In this document: piece by piece, positions 23,010 through 33,607 of the stretch
Position numbering within the stretch: position 1 is the first letter of the stretch
How the letters are laid out: each line of letters starts with the position of its first letter
Assembly: GCA_022828445.1 (NCBI GenBank)
Contig: JAIZZJ010000016.1
Span: 496,001 to 560,000 of the forward strand
Source of the DNA: Graphiopsis chlorocephala
Taxonomy: Eukaryota > Ascomycota > Dothideomycetes > Cladosporiales > Cladosporiaceae
Direction: 5' to 3'
Length of the DNA stretch: 64,000 nt
Position numbers and translations under genes: made by a program
Notes under the pieces: model-generated
Told to the model about the DNA's origin: nothing
The model's input: the letters and a program-made list of their open reading frames with translations, nothing else
Databases searched by the model: none

Positions 23010-23264
23010 GAGTGGCCGGCGATTCCGATGTCCCTTCTTCTACTGGTATACCAAATCTTTTACTTCAACCATGAATATCCTTTGAATACAGCTCGTAATG
23101 GTCTTTGAGCGTGCATTTCTGCCCAAAGCTTGTGATATCAATATCGATGAGCGTTCACATCAGTGTAGAATTTGTTCAACCTGGTCTAGCGTGGCTGCGC
23201 AGAGACCCGACACATACGTGTGCGACAAACATATAAATTGATCGAGACTAAAATCTGGCCACGC
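23010..23264. mobile_element. MITE with TA flanks, copy 1
   Basis: Left end TA-GAGTGGCCGGCGATT and right end (reverse complement) TA-GCGTGGCCAGATTTT are imperfect inverted repeats. Internal blocks gtctttgagcgtgca and tggtctagcgtggctgc are shared, in the same orientation, with the element at 42748-43028. Size (255 bp), lack of coding capacity and TA flanks suit a Tc1/mariner-type MITE. Confidence 0.6.
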
Positions 23265-23673
23265 TATCACGGATACGCACCTGGTGACAACATCAAAAGT
23301 TGTTGACGCACGCTGCTGGTATCTTGATGCAGCGATAGTAGGAAAGACAGAGACGAGAGAAGGCTCAGAAGTGGTGGCAGCTTGATCCGTTCGGGATGTC
23401 GAGCAGGATAGAACAGTAGGAAAATGGCGCGAGAGAACATTTGGGAGCCTAAAAGTCGTTTTATGGATGGTCGAGGAGCTTCAAGCCGTAAAACTTACAT
23501 ATGACAACTTATGTTGCGAACGAGAACGCGTCTGGCACGGCCGTAGAGATGGGCGAGGACTGTGCATTTCGTGCAAAAACCGCCTCGGACAGCCTCCAAG
23601 ACCACTGAGCTTTCCCGCACACTGCAATGCTTTTTTGTTTTCGCACCATCTCCATTGATTCATTATCAAGCGA
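23265..23673. other. Intergenic, no gene seen
   Basis: This short region lies upstream of the SAM-synthetase relic. No motif can be supported. Confidence 0.4.
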
Positions 23674-25086
23674 ATGATGATCTCAGTTAACGACACTCCT
23701 CAAGTCTTCCTCTTCACTTCCGAGTCCGTCGACGATGGACATCCGGACAAGATTTGCGATCAGATATCCAATGCAATTTTGACGCGTGTTTGCTGCAAGA
23801 TTGTTTCTCGAAAGTTGCCTTCGACACTGCATTGAGCAAGGGGCTAGTCGTTGTGCTTGGAGTAGTCACGACGTTTGCGACGTTAGACGTGGACGCCATA
23901 GTGCGCGGGACACTCCGGGACATCGGCTATGACAAGCCAGGCATGGAAATCGAGTGCGATAAATGCGAGATCATCAACAAGCTCAAGATCCTCCGGCCAA
24001 GTCCAACGGATGTGCTTCTTTTTAGTGTCGACACGGAACAGGTTGTCGCAGGTGATCCAGTGCGTGTTTTGTATATACCGAACGTGCTGTCTCCACCGTA
24101 CGAGTATGCTGACCGTTTCAATTGGGTACAGGGCAGTATGGTCGGCTACGCGACCCTCGAGATCACATCAATGCTGTGAGACGAACTCAACTTTACGATT
24201 GCGTCCTTGTCGGTCAAGCTGACAGGATAAACGGAAGTCCTCTCACCCTAGAACTTGCAAATCAGATAACAAAAGCTACGAGATCAGCTCGAAAGTCCGG
24301 TCTGTTGCCGTGGATCAGACCAGATACAAAAGCGCAAGTGACGGTAAAGTAAAGATCGGATGAGGGACAAATCCGGCCATTCTGTGTGACCCATATGGTT
24401 GTAAGACTGCAGCACGATCACTCGCTCTCTTTGCGAGACATTACGACGAGCATCCGTCGTCACATCCTGGACAGCGCACTTCCGCTCGATCTTGTCAACG
24501 ATGAGACATGCTATCTTGTGAGTGTCAGCGCCGCAAACATCTTGGGCAGTCTAACAAAGGGTGCAGATACAGCCTTCTGGCAACTCAGGAATCTCGCCTT
24601 CGGGCAAATTTGTCGGTCTGACTGGTCGCAAGATCGTGGTTGACACATATGGCGGCTGGGCGACCTACGGCGGTGGTTGTTTGTCTGGGAAAGACTCTCG
24701 ACAGGTGAGTTACGAATACGTTTGAGATGACCAGTGGGCTTCATGAGTGCTAAGTCGTCTAGGTGGACAGGACGGGAGCCTAAATGGCACGATGGATTGC
24801 GAACTCCATCGTGGCTTCCAAGCTCGCCACGCGATGCTGTGTGCAGGTCTCCTGTTACAACGGCGCCACACATCCAATAAGCATGACGATCGATACCTAC
24901 GGTACGACCACTATATCGGCGGCGGAGCTCGAAGTCGTTGTGAAGCAGCGCTTCACCCTGCAGCTTGAAGCGGTAGCTTCTGAGCTGGGGCTACTTAACC
25001 CGATATACCTTTCCACCGCCCGCGATGGACACTTCGCTGATTCTTCGCTCCCGTGGGAGCATCCGAAGATATTGAGAGTGGAATGA
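23674..25086 (+). pseudogene. S-adenosylmethionine synthetase relic
   Basis: Pieces of SAM synthetase follow in order: FLFTSESVDDGHPDKICDQ (ATP-binding GHPDK motif), VVRLQHDHSLSLRDI, SGKFVGLTGRKIVVDTYGGW, GGGCLSGKDSRQ and VDTYGTTTIS through FPWE-like SLPWEHPK. Introns survive (GTGAGT donors at about 24518 and 24704), so this is a decayed gene duplicate rather than a retrocopy. Damage includes a one-base loss near 23783, further frame changes at 24120-24350, and a TAA stop at about 24781 just before MARWIANSIV. The functional enzyme makes SAM from methionine and ATP in the cytosol. This copy cannot encode one protein. The essential gene must lie elsewhere. Confidence 0.85.
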
Positions 25087-26706
25087 CTGATTACCAGACA
25101 TATCGGAGGTACTGAACTTACGCCACGGGGATAGAGTGCCCTCTTATCGAATTTTGGGATTGACGCTATACTACTCAAGCCCAATTTTCGACTTCGCAAG
25201 GTGTACTGTACGCTGAGCTTTCGTAACGAAGCATTCAAGATTGTCGTTGATTACACACATCTGTAACTTACTGTGAGGGCCGCAGGCCACGTCTCGTAAT
25301 ATTTCGTGGCCCTAATATTGAATCGGTATTTTCTACAGTGTCACACTGTGGTTTCATTACATGATCACAACTGCCTATGGCAATTAAACAGACCTTCTTC
25401 GTAAACAACGACTTAAATGGCTCTCTAAAATCGACAGAAATGTGGTCGATGCGACACCTGCGTCAGAATATATGCGGAATAATTTCACTAATGGAGGGGA
25501 AGTCTAGATGCTAAAGACCGACTCAGATGTCCAACGATCGATATCGCTACTGTGCACGTCAGAATAGAAAATTACCAGATGCTCACGGGAAATACAGAAG
25601 ATCCGTTCCCAGAAGTCACGCGTGGGTGAAGTCGTAGATGATGACGTTCCGACATGACATTCGGGAGGAGTATGAACATGATAATGTTACTTTAGCACTC
25701 CTTGTAAATCAAGTGCTCTCGAAGCTGCGATACATTTCCCAGTGGAGCGCTTTGACAAGTCCAGCGATAGTTGATACTTGTCTCGACCCACTCTCGTTCT
25801 CAAACCTGCTGTTGGCTGGCTTTTACAGGCCCGCAACAGCTAACCCGAATTTGGCGAGTTGGTTGATGATCTGGTGAGATTAGCCATTAGGCAACTGTTT
25901 CGTTGATATCAGTCTCATCGACCAACTCTGGAATATAGGTCAGTCAACCCTGTGGTTGGCTGATGGGGTCGATGAGGAGTATATCTTGGTGAAAAATGGT
26001 ACCATGAGAGGTCCGGCCGAACCCCGCCACTAACCCTGGGCGAATGTCATCTCTTTCAGCCAGGACAGTAGTCGTGGGGGCGGGAGCTGGATCGGAGCTC
26101 CAAGATCCCCCATGACCGGCACAATATCTGCCTCAGGCAGAAACACACGCGCACACACGTTTGTGCACGGCACCGCCGATCATACTGATCTTTCAGCCCC
26201 TGCGTAGTCGCCCACTACCGCTATGGCTATCTTGTCATCAACTCTCCATCAACCCTACATGGTTGGTTGATAGATGCCTCATCGACCAACCATTTGGGGT
26301 CATCAGACCGCATTACATCAACCAACCAAAAGTTGGCTGTTGCGGGGCCTGAAGTCTGCTGCTGCTGCTTTTCTGAGGTCGAGCATGAAATCAGTGTCCT
26401 GTTACCAGCTTGTCACCATGGGATGTCACTTCTCATCGGTTGCATAGCGAGCTGTAGTATTGAATATAGTGTGAACGTGTGACGTCAGATCAGTAGCAGC
26501 GTGACAGGTTGCGCTTCGCGTGGACTTGTCGCCATACGACTCTCAGGTATGGGACTATGGATGTTTATAGATATATTCGCTTGAAACTTTGGCTCGTAGG
26601 CCAGGAAACATTTAATCATACATAGTGCATCCAAGGGTAGGTCCGTCTCATGGTCAACTGTATAGCGCGTGAGCCTTGCTGATGGTGATCACTGAACTAC
26701 TGCATC
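25087..26706. repeat. Gene-poor stretch with imperfect hairpins
   Basis: Bases about 25905-25985 form an imperfect inverted repeat: gatatcagtctcatcgacca at the left, and the reverse complement of gggtcgatgaggagtatatc at the right. Related catcgacca/caacca pieces recur at 26220-26345. No gene is supported. TACTGTAC occurs at about 25203. Confidence 0.45.
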
Positions 26707-28275
26707 TCATCTACGTAAACGAAGCACCAACCACCCGAACATCCTCAGTAAGGCGATGATACCCAATATCGAAGCCAGACGTTGAGCAAACCCGTCGGGT
26801 CCGATACCGTAAAGCTGGAGTATGTGGCGTCCACTGACCGAGCATTCTCCAGCAGAAGGATTCTCGTAAACACAGCTACATCTGCCGCTGTCATCGGCAC
26901 TCGCGACACATGAGTACACACGACGTTCGAACTCGTTAACCATCATCCCCTGGAAAACATAAGCCTGATAGTCGATGTAGTGGAAAGCATACTTCCAAAA
27001 AGGGTTCAGGGCATCTCCATGAACTATAAACCCTCCAGTACACATCCAGATGCCATTCCAGAATGCAGTAATAGCCAGCGAGGCTACAAACATAGGGATT
27101 GCCGAGCTGACCAGCACAGCCAAAGATTCTGCTGCGACGAGATCGAGGAACAGCCACAGTATCCAAGCGCAATATCCTGCAAGAGACGGCCGGAAGTTAC
27201 ACAGCCAGTAGGCCACCGACGAAAACAGTACTGAGAAGCTCAACAAAAATGGCAGGCCGACAAGGAAATTTGAGAGGACAAACAGCGAAGGTCCGTAGAG
27301 TCCGTCTGCTCTTTCCTTCTGGAACACGGCCCTGTCCTCAAGGAATGCCGGAACGGAGGCTACAGCCATCAACGACATGAATGCACCGCCGAAGAAGATG
27401 GCGTTAATGAACGATTGGGCATTTCTATCTGTAGGTTCCAATCGTAGCCAGACCGTACCCACCAGCAGTGCGAGGCCGAGGTAGGCCAATATAATGATGC
27501 CTCGTTTCCTGGCTATGTCCTTCAACCTCAACATCATGGCCGAGGCAGTGGACGATTCTAGTCCTGATGTTGGCTCATCTAACAGCAGAAATGCAGGCCG
27601 GGTGACCAGTTGAATGGCGATTCCCAACCGTTTCTGTTCGCCGCTAGATAGTCTCGGATTGCCACCCCATGCAGACCCTATCCTCTTGTTCGAAGTTTCC
27701 GTTGTCAAGTCAAGGTCGAGGAGGAGCTTCGAAATCAGTGCACGACTCTGGGCGCCTCCCTTGGCTGATTGTATCGCTAAGCGATGCGCGAATTCGAGGG
27801 TCTCTTCGACCGATAGTGAGCCAATGAGAGGAATGTCTTGCTCGAGATATGCTGAGAGTCTCCGCAGGCGCTCTCGTTCGCGAGAATTCCGTATCGTGTT
27901 GAAGCCGTCAAGTCGGATTTCACCTGCGCTGGGAGCGATCCTCTGGCCAAGGACACGGAGCAGACTCGATTTACCTGCGCCACTCCGATGAGGTCAGCAG
28001 AATTCGACACTCCATGATATGCGACAGCCGCGTGACTACATGCACACTGTCACTATGACTTGTACTTACGAGGGACCCAGTATGGCAAACAACCGGCCTG
28101 CTTCCGCGGTACCCGACAATCCACTCGAGGAAAATCCGCTTTCCTGTCCATCTGTTCTGCGATCGATTAATATGTTATGCCAGGAGAACTCGGTAGGCTG
28201 CCGATGTATGGGTTCGGCGCTGACGTCGCCGAGCTCGAGGGTGTCAATCTCGCTGACATTAACGACTGCAGCCAT
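26707..28275 (-). pseudogene. ABCG-type half transporter with internal deletion
   Basis: Two exons (28275-28070, 27982-26707; an 87-nt GTAAGT intron splits the Walker A codon block) encode 493 residues. The nucleotide-binding domain has Walker A GPSGAGKSS, a Q-loop region YLEQD, signature LSSGEQKR and Walker B FLLLDEPTSGLES. Directly afterwards RKRGIIIL is joined to AYLGLALLVGTVWLRL, which belongs in the membrane domain. The switch-His loop, linker and first membrane segment expected between them are missing, without a frame break. The rest of the membrane domain (FFGGAFMSLMAVASVP; ESLAVLVSSAIP; CTGGFIV) and extracellular cysteines remain. Fungal ABCG pumps export lipids, pigments or metabolites; this one lacks an essential ATPase residue and is probably inactive. 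An upstream ATG at 28305 is also in frame. Confidence 0.75.
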
Positions 28276-28305
28276 CTGGATCTTCTCTGAGGTTCGAGAT
28301 ACCAT

Positions 28306-29314
28306 GCGGTCGCGGGATTGCGTTACACACCAACGGGTTCTGTCGTCTCAAGAGGACCGAAGCAGCTCGTCCGGTCGGACCAAGCGATTTGCCACGACGG
28401 ATGCTTGGCATTCTCCACCACACAGGGTCTTGATTCAAAGGACGCAACCATGTTGCGGCCGATGCAGACTCACTGGATTACTGCGTTTGGAACCGCGAAG
28501 GTACCTAGTATACTTTTGATTCCCTGGGACGCGCTTGTCTAGTAACGTGCGAACTTTACGCAAGGAGGAAGATTTACAGCATCTAACCGCTCGGTGGAGC
28601 TACCGCTTACGGCTTTGTCTCAGTACGCGGACGTGCTTATCAGCGACTACAGTATCTTGAGCGTCCTGTAGCCCGAATTTGAATATCTCCTTTGTTCTGG
28701 ATCTTTTTCAGGGAATTGTGTCATCGCCTTGAACCCCACACTCTGACTGGTTTGGACTTCGTCCGCAGCTCTTTCCACGATGGCCAATTCCGCCATGTCC
28801 CTGGAGACCTATCCCCGCTCCCATTGGATTTCAGGTGACATATGCTATTTTAAAAGCTTGTCGAAACAGCAAAGTTCAGCCATTTCGCGTGGAATTTACC
28901 GCAACGCATACTTGTCATTTGTCGTAGTGGGGGGTCAAGCACACGGATCTAGCCGCTGGTCATCTATCCTAGGCCCATGGACGTTGTAGTGTGAGAAAAG
29001 CGAAAGACTTCGTGGGGTCAGGCCGAAATGGCAAAACGCTGTATTTGCGACCCATCACATAACATCCTCCTAATGTACGTATGTACGCAGAGCGAACAAT
29101 GGCATAGACCGAGCCTGAATTGGCCGACGGACCTCATACGCTGCAATTTATGAGGTAGCACTTCGTAACATCGTTTCCATTGCTCTTTCAAGCGATCAGC
29201 GATTTTCTGATTGATAGTATTTCAGGAGATGACCATCGATTTCACTCAATTGGAATAGAATCGGATCAGCTGTGAAAGCTGATGTCTGTTGTTCTACAAC
29301 TTTGAAGAGTGAAC
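28306..29314. other. Intergenic, no gene seen
   Basis: Weak short frames only. This lies between the ABC gene and the 3' end of the NRPS-like gene, both on the minus strand. Confidence 0.4.
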
Positions 29315-30129
29315 TTAGCACTGCTGCCACTGATTGACCCACTGCTCCATCCATTCCATAGACACCGGCCGCATTTCCTTCAACGTCGAACTCAAGTGTT
29401 CTGTGTTTTCTGTCGAGAAAGGAACGCTCTCGATGGACTGCTGCGCCATATCTCTCAAGAAGTCCAGAAGTTTGACAGCAGGTATCTCATCGATATTCGC
29501 CGGTTTCTCGGAGGCTCGCTTCAAACAATCGAGCCAATCAGTGAAAGCCACGATTTCCAATCGTAGATCTGGATCTAATTTGTATGACATTGCGTGTGCC
29601 ATATCGGTCCAGTAGGCCTTCTTTGGGTTCACGAAGTGCATGTATTTGGTTTCCCCAGACATGTTTGGCGACGAATCAGATAGTAAAGCTTCGGCAAGTG
29701 CATCGGCTAGGATGTCGACAGGAATCCAATCCATGCAATCTAGAGCTCCGAGATCTATCGGAATCTTGCCCAAGTGTTTGCAAGTAAGCAACATGCTCGG
29801 AAACCATTCTCTTTTGGACCACATGCCTTTTGACGACAAGACTGGGCCTGCAATCTGGCCCACACGACAAATAGACACCGGTATCTTGAGACTGTCGCAA
29901 CCTTGGGCCAAGATGAGTTCTGCCAGGAGCTTCGACTGGGCATAGCCCATGTTTCCAGCGACGCTGAGATCTTCGATCTTCGACTCTGGGACTTCAAATG
30001 ATCGTCTCTTGGTCCAGCCACTTGCAACACCGACGCTCGACACAAAAGATAGACTCTGTAACAACGGCATATTCGTGGCCATCGTAAGCAGTTGCAGACA
30101 ACCTGCGAGCTGAGGCTCGAACGATGATA
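29315..30129 (-). pseudogene. NRPS-like enzyme, 3' part: C-terminal thioester-reductase domain (split gene)
   Basis: The minus strand reads into the gene at the TA target (30128-30129) with SSFEPQLAGCLQLLTMATNM and continues through the NAD-binding-4/thioester-reductase fold: SFVSSVGVASGW, then the catalytic GYAQSKLLAE (Tyr-x-x-x-Lys pair), VSICRVGQIAGP and MDWIPVDILADAL. It stops at 29315. This domain reductively releases a thiolation-bound acyl chain as aldehyde or alcohol. Its 5' part lies at 39680-42143, beyond the 9.55-kb element. An ATG at 30154, inside the element terminus, is in frame, so a truncated reductase could in theory be made, but no promoter is evident. Confidence 0.85.
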
Positions 30130-30345
30130 CAGTGCCTCGCAATATCGGCTTCACCCCACACTCTTCGATGGATTGGTCTAACAGGGATCTTGAGAGCGCG
30201 GTGCGGTCCGTTCGACGGCTTAGCCGAAGCTAGACCTCGCTTCTGGAACATAGTAAAAATCCGGGCTCAAGCTTATAAGCAGCCGACCACCACGACGTGC
30301 ATGAAGCGCGCTGAGAGGACTCGCGCATCCTGTACATCACAGCTC
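30130..30345 (+). repeat. Left TIR of element 1
   Basis: It matches the reverse complement of 39470-39679, at roughly 80-85 percent in the first 120 bases by eye. Shared blocks include caatatcggcttcacccc, cagggatcttg, cggtgcggtccg, cggcttagccgaagctagac and ctcaagcttataa. The match fades after about 200 bases. Confidence 0.8.
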
Positions 30346-30572
30346 GGATTCATTGTGCCTCCGCATGCTAGACTCCAGCATCGAGTTTCGAGAATCAAGA
30401 TATTGCTCTGCAAAGACGTCGTCCTGTACTCTCTTGCACACCGCGATGGTCGCGGTGTGTATGTTCTCCTTGTAATTCGCCTCGGCAAAGCTGCCAGGAT
30501 CGTGGTTGACGATGACACGTTTTCGCTCACCTTTGGCTTCACGACCGGTACTAATCTCACCTACAAACCAGT

Positions 30573-31550
30573 ATGGCACCGAACCTGGCAGCTGCGCAGC
30601 GCGAGCAGATCCACACGATGATTCGAGCCGGTCACCTTACCGCTGACGAAATAGCATATGTGGTCGGTTGTAGCAGCCGATCTGTCAAAGCAATACGATC
30701 AAATTTACGAACCTTTGGGACTCCAAATGCTCCGCCCACAACGTCAGTCGGCCGTTCACGCGCCATAACGTCAGTCATGTCGGATGCTTTGAAGGAGATG
30801 CTACTTAGCAAACCCGACCGACAACTGGACGAGCTCGCAGCATTTCTTCAAGATGACTTCGAAGTGGAAGTCTCGAACTCTACAATCAGCCGCACGCTGA
30901 AGAAGGAAGGCTGGTCGAGGAAGACGATACGGCGCAAGGCCAAAGAGCAGAATGCAGACTTGAGGGACAAATACTTGCACGACTTGACATCGTTCGCTTC
31001 TTACCATCTGGTATACATAGACGAGTCTGGCTGTGATCGGAGGGTAGGTTTTCGCAGGACAGGATGGTCGCCGCTTGGCGTCACGCCAATACAGACAGAA
31101 AAGTTCCACAGAGGTCACAGGCATCACATACTCCCAGCATATACACAGGATGGCGTCCTACTGGCCCGCATATTCCAAGGCTCGATAGACGGGGAAGTCT
31201 TCGAAGACTTTCTCGAAGAGCTCTTGCAGTGGTGTGGCAGATGGCCGCAGCCGAAGTCCGTGCTTGTGATGGACAACGCGTCTTTCCACCGAACTGCGCG
31301 CGTGGAAGAGCTGTGTGCCGAAGCGGGCGTAATCTTGATGTATCTGCCGCCTTACTCACCAGATTTGAACCCAATCGAAGAGTTCTTCGCCGAACTGAAG
31401 GCGTTTATCAGACGAAACTGGAAAGTGCAGCAGTCGAACCCTCACGACTTTGATGGTTTCCTAGAATGGTGTGTGCAAGTCGTGGGTCAGCGAGGCAATA
31501 GCGCGAAAGGCCATTTCAGACATTCGGGGATCACCGTGGAGGACAACTGA
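30573..31550 (+). CDS. Tc1/mariner (IS630-like) transposase, DD34E, intact
   Basis: A single 325-residue open frame. An N-terminal helix-turn-helix (LTADEIAYVVGCSSRSVKAI) should bind the TIR. The catalytic DDE core is complete: first Asp in YIDESG, second Asp in VLVMDNASFH, and Glu in SPDLNPIEEF with 34 residues between the last two acids, the DD34E spacing of the Tc1 group. It cuts and pastes elements between TIRs at TA sites, matching the TA-flanked borders of the 9.55-kb element in which it lies, about 440 bases from the left end. No stop or frameshift is seen, so it may be active in the nucleus. Target is the CAGT-ended TIR pair (inference). Confidence 0.92.
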   Translation: MAPNLAAAQREQIHTMIRAGHLTADEIAYVVGCSSRSVKAIRSNLRTFGTPNAPPTTSVGRSRAITSVMSDALKEMLLSKPDRQLDELAAFLQDDFEVEVSNSTISRTLKKEGWSRKTIRRKAKEQNADLRDKYLHDLTSFASYHLVYIDESGCDRRVGFRRTGWSPLGVTPIQTEKFHRGHRHHILPAYTQDGVLLARIFQGSIDGEVFEDFLEELLQWCGRWPQPKSVLVMDNASFHRTARVEELCAEAGVILMYLPPYSPDLNPIEEFFAELKAFIRRNWKVQQSNPHDFDGFLEWCVQVVGQRGNSAKGHFRHSGITVEDN

Positions 31551-31706
31551 GCGTGCTATGGTAGGGCTGTTGGTGACTATGCCAAAGGCAATCGGCGTAT
31601 CCTTAAGGGAAGAAAGAATTAATATAAGTTAGTATCGTGTAATGTGAAATGTGAAATGCAGATCGACTACAGTGAATTCCAGCAACGCCTGCCGTCCTTC
31701 CCCGAC

Positions 31707-33056
31707 TCAAGAAACTACGAAAATCGCATCCGTATCCTGTGCTTTATGTCTCTTCACCCAATGCTCTATGTCGCGAACGAACCTCTTCGCCGTGCCCCTC
31801 TTCACACCTTGCTGCTCAAAGAAATTCGGATCGTTCTCTTCATGAATAAGATCGAGATCGAGCGCATTCTCTAGAGCCACATCCCGAGCCCTTTTGAAAT
31901 CTGCTTTCAAGTTTGTGTCAAACACTCTCGACTGATGCCATTCGCTGTACTGGTGGAGTGCGACGTCGCGAAAGCCAGGAAGCTCAAAATCTCGAGGCAT
32001 CGCCGTCTTGAGGGTAGAAGCGGTGGCTGCTGCCTCATGTCCCGTGGATAGACCAGTGCTAGCGGGCAGCACGTTGTTGATGGTGATGGGAGGATGACCA
32101 TTGCTATCACCTTTCGGCGCCTTGTGCTTTCTCTGTGAGCGCTCCTGTTGCTCTGCGTACAATTGCTGGCGCACCATCTCAGGTACATCGGCGTGGGACT
32201 CCAGCTGGCCACCTTCCTCGACGTGCCGGATCAAGCTCTTCATGTGATGGGCTTTCAGTCGATAGTGCTTTTTGCCGTCAGGGTCGCGCCAGCAGTGCGG
32301 TCCCAGTTCGCAGGGAGCTCCCGGACAACGCATCAGCAGATAGACGTCACGCCATGTGGAGGGCGCTCCGGACGCTCTCTCAGCACCTAGCTGGGCGGCA
32401 CGCTCAGCCAGCATCCGCTGCGTGGCCGAGCCGCCTCGCGCAGCACTAGCTGAGGCTGTAACCTGCACGTCCACGTAATTGAACGCAACTTCAACCCTAA
32501 GGTGCTTGCCGGCGCGTAGAAGTTCGCCCCAGCTCAGTAGCTGCTTCTCTACGACCGACCAGTCCACGTTGATTTCGTCAAAACGTCTGACCAGGTCACG
32601 TTCAGAACGCTCATTGACTGACACCACTACATCGCTATCATCGGGCTTGATGCGCTTACCGCTCGCTACCTTTTTACTGAGTAGAGCATTCAGCTTCGCT
32701 TGTAAAAACATAGACCAATATGCAGCCGGGGCCAGCACGACATCCTGTTCCGTGTCCCTCGCGATCATTCTGTTGTTCAACTTGACCTTCCAGATAATCG
32801 TGTAGCGTATGCACACCGGAGGGTCTGCCCTGTAATCCTTCTCTTTGTCCCAATCGCTCGGTTGCAGCAGGCGGAGCCTTTCCGTTTCTATCTGAGACAC
32901 GCTCGGCGAGGCGGCAGGATAGGGCGACAGCGATGTGAAGGGCCTGGGAGCGCCAGGATCAACGATCGTACCTGATGGAGATCCTGTTTTGGGTGATCGC
33001 CACTGGTCCCAGTTCTCCAGGAGCGTCAAGTCTGTCGAATAAGCTTCGTCGGCCAT
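31707..33056 (-). CDS. Element-1 cargo protein of unknown function
   Basis: From ATG at 33056 the protein has 449 residues; the frame is open another 20 codons upstream without ATG, so an upstream exon is possible. The N-terminal half is a conserved-looking globular region (PPVCIRYTIIWKVKLNNRM; DDSDVVVSVNERSERDLVRRF; VDWSVVEKQLLSWGELLR). The middle is Ala-rich and ends in a Cys/His cluster (RCPGAPCELGPHCW), a possible metal site. The C-terminal segment FRDVALHQYSEWHQSRVF is SAM-like/helical and followed by a basic helix (KRFVRDIEHWVKRHK). I recall this type as a recurring uncharacterised fungal protein but cannot assign a function. It lies between transposase and effector, transcribed towards the transposase. 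Confidence 0.7.
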   Translation of the reverse strand: MADEAYSTDLTLLENWDQWRSPKTGSPSGTIVDPGAPRPFTSLSPYPAASPSVSQIETERLRLLQPSDWDKEKDYRADPPVCIRYTIIWKVKLNNRMIARDTEQDVVLAPAAYWSMFLQAKLNALLSKKVASGKRIKPDDSDVVVSVNERSERDLVRRFDEINVDWSVVEKQLLSWGELLRAGKHLRVEVAFNYVDVQVTASASAARGGSATQRMLAERAAQLGAERASGAPSTWRDVYLLMRCPGAPCELGPHCWRDPDGKKHYRLKAHHMKSLIRHVEEGGQLESHADVPEMVRQQLYAEQQERSQRKHKAPKGDSNGHPPITINNVLPASTGLSTGHEAAATASTLKTAMPRDFELPGFRDVALHQYSEWHQSRVFDTNLKADFKRARDVALENALDLDLIHEENDPNFFEQQGVKRGTAKRFVRDIEHWVKRHKAQDTDAIFVVS

Positions 33057-33607
33057 CTTCGGTTCCAAACCGGCAAGCGAGTATGCGGCTGAGGTGGCTG
33101 CTGACTCGATCTGCACGACCCGCAGGGTGTGCTGATAAACGACGAACTATCTGCCTCAGGTCGGCACCGCGATATAGCGCAATATGGCCGGCACACCGCT
33201 TGTTGCCGTATGGCAGAAGTGTGAGACACGGGCGAGGCGTGCGCGAGGCAGATGCAAGGTACACATGTTGATGGCCACGTGTGCCAGCGGGCTTCGAAGA
33301 CCTTCCACGAGAGTCGAGCCACAGGTCGCGTGCCACCTGCACTTGAGCGTGGACCACGTGATATTGTAATCTGAGGCAGATGAAACCTTAACAAGCAGAC
33401 TTTATGCAGATGGACCGCGAGACGACAGCAATGTGAAGAGCAAGTAATACTGTATACGGACTAGACACGTCTCGGTAAGATACAGAGAGTACGATACAAG
33501 CAGACTGATGATTCCCCATCTCTGCTAGCTATCCGCGATATACATGAAATCCATGCTTCAGCCCCAATTACTCACCACCAGGCTGATCCTGTCGCAAATG
33601 CAGATCC

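Noticed and set aside
8636..24000. A single biosynthetic cluster joining the O-methyltransferase, MFS pump and SAM synthetase relic
   Set aside because: No core synthase lies among them and spacing is large; co-location alone is not enough.
30130..31650. Element 1 being an ordinary 1.5-2 kb Tc1 transposon next to unrelated NLR genes
   Set aside because: No inverted copy of the left TIR is seen near 31550-31700; the only matching partner is at 39470-39679, exactly at the other half of the split gene.
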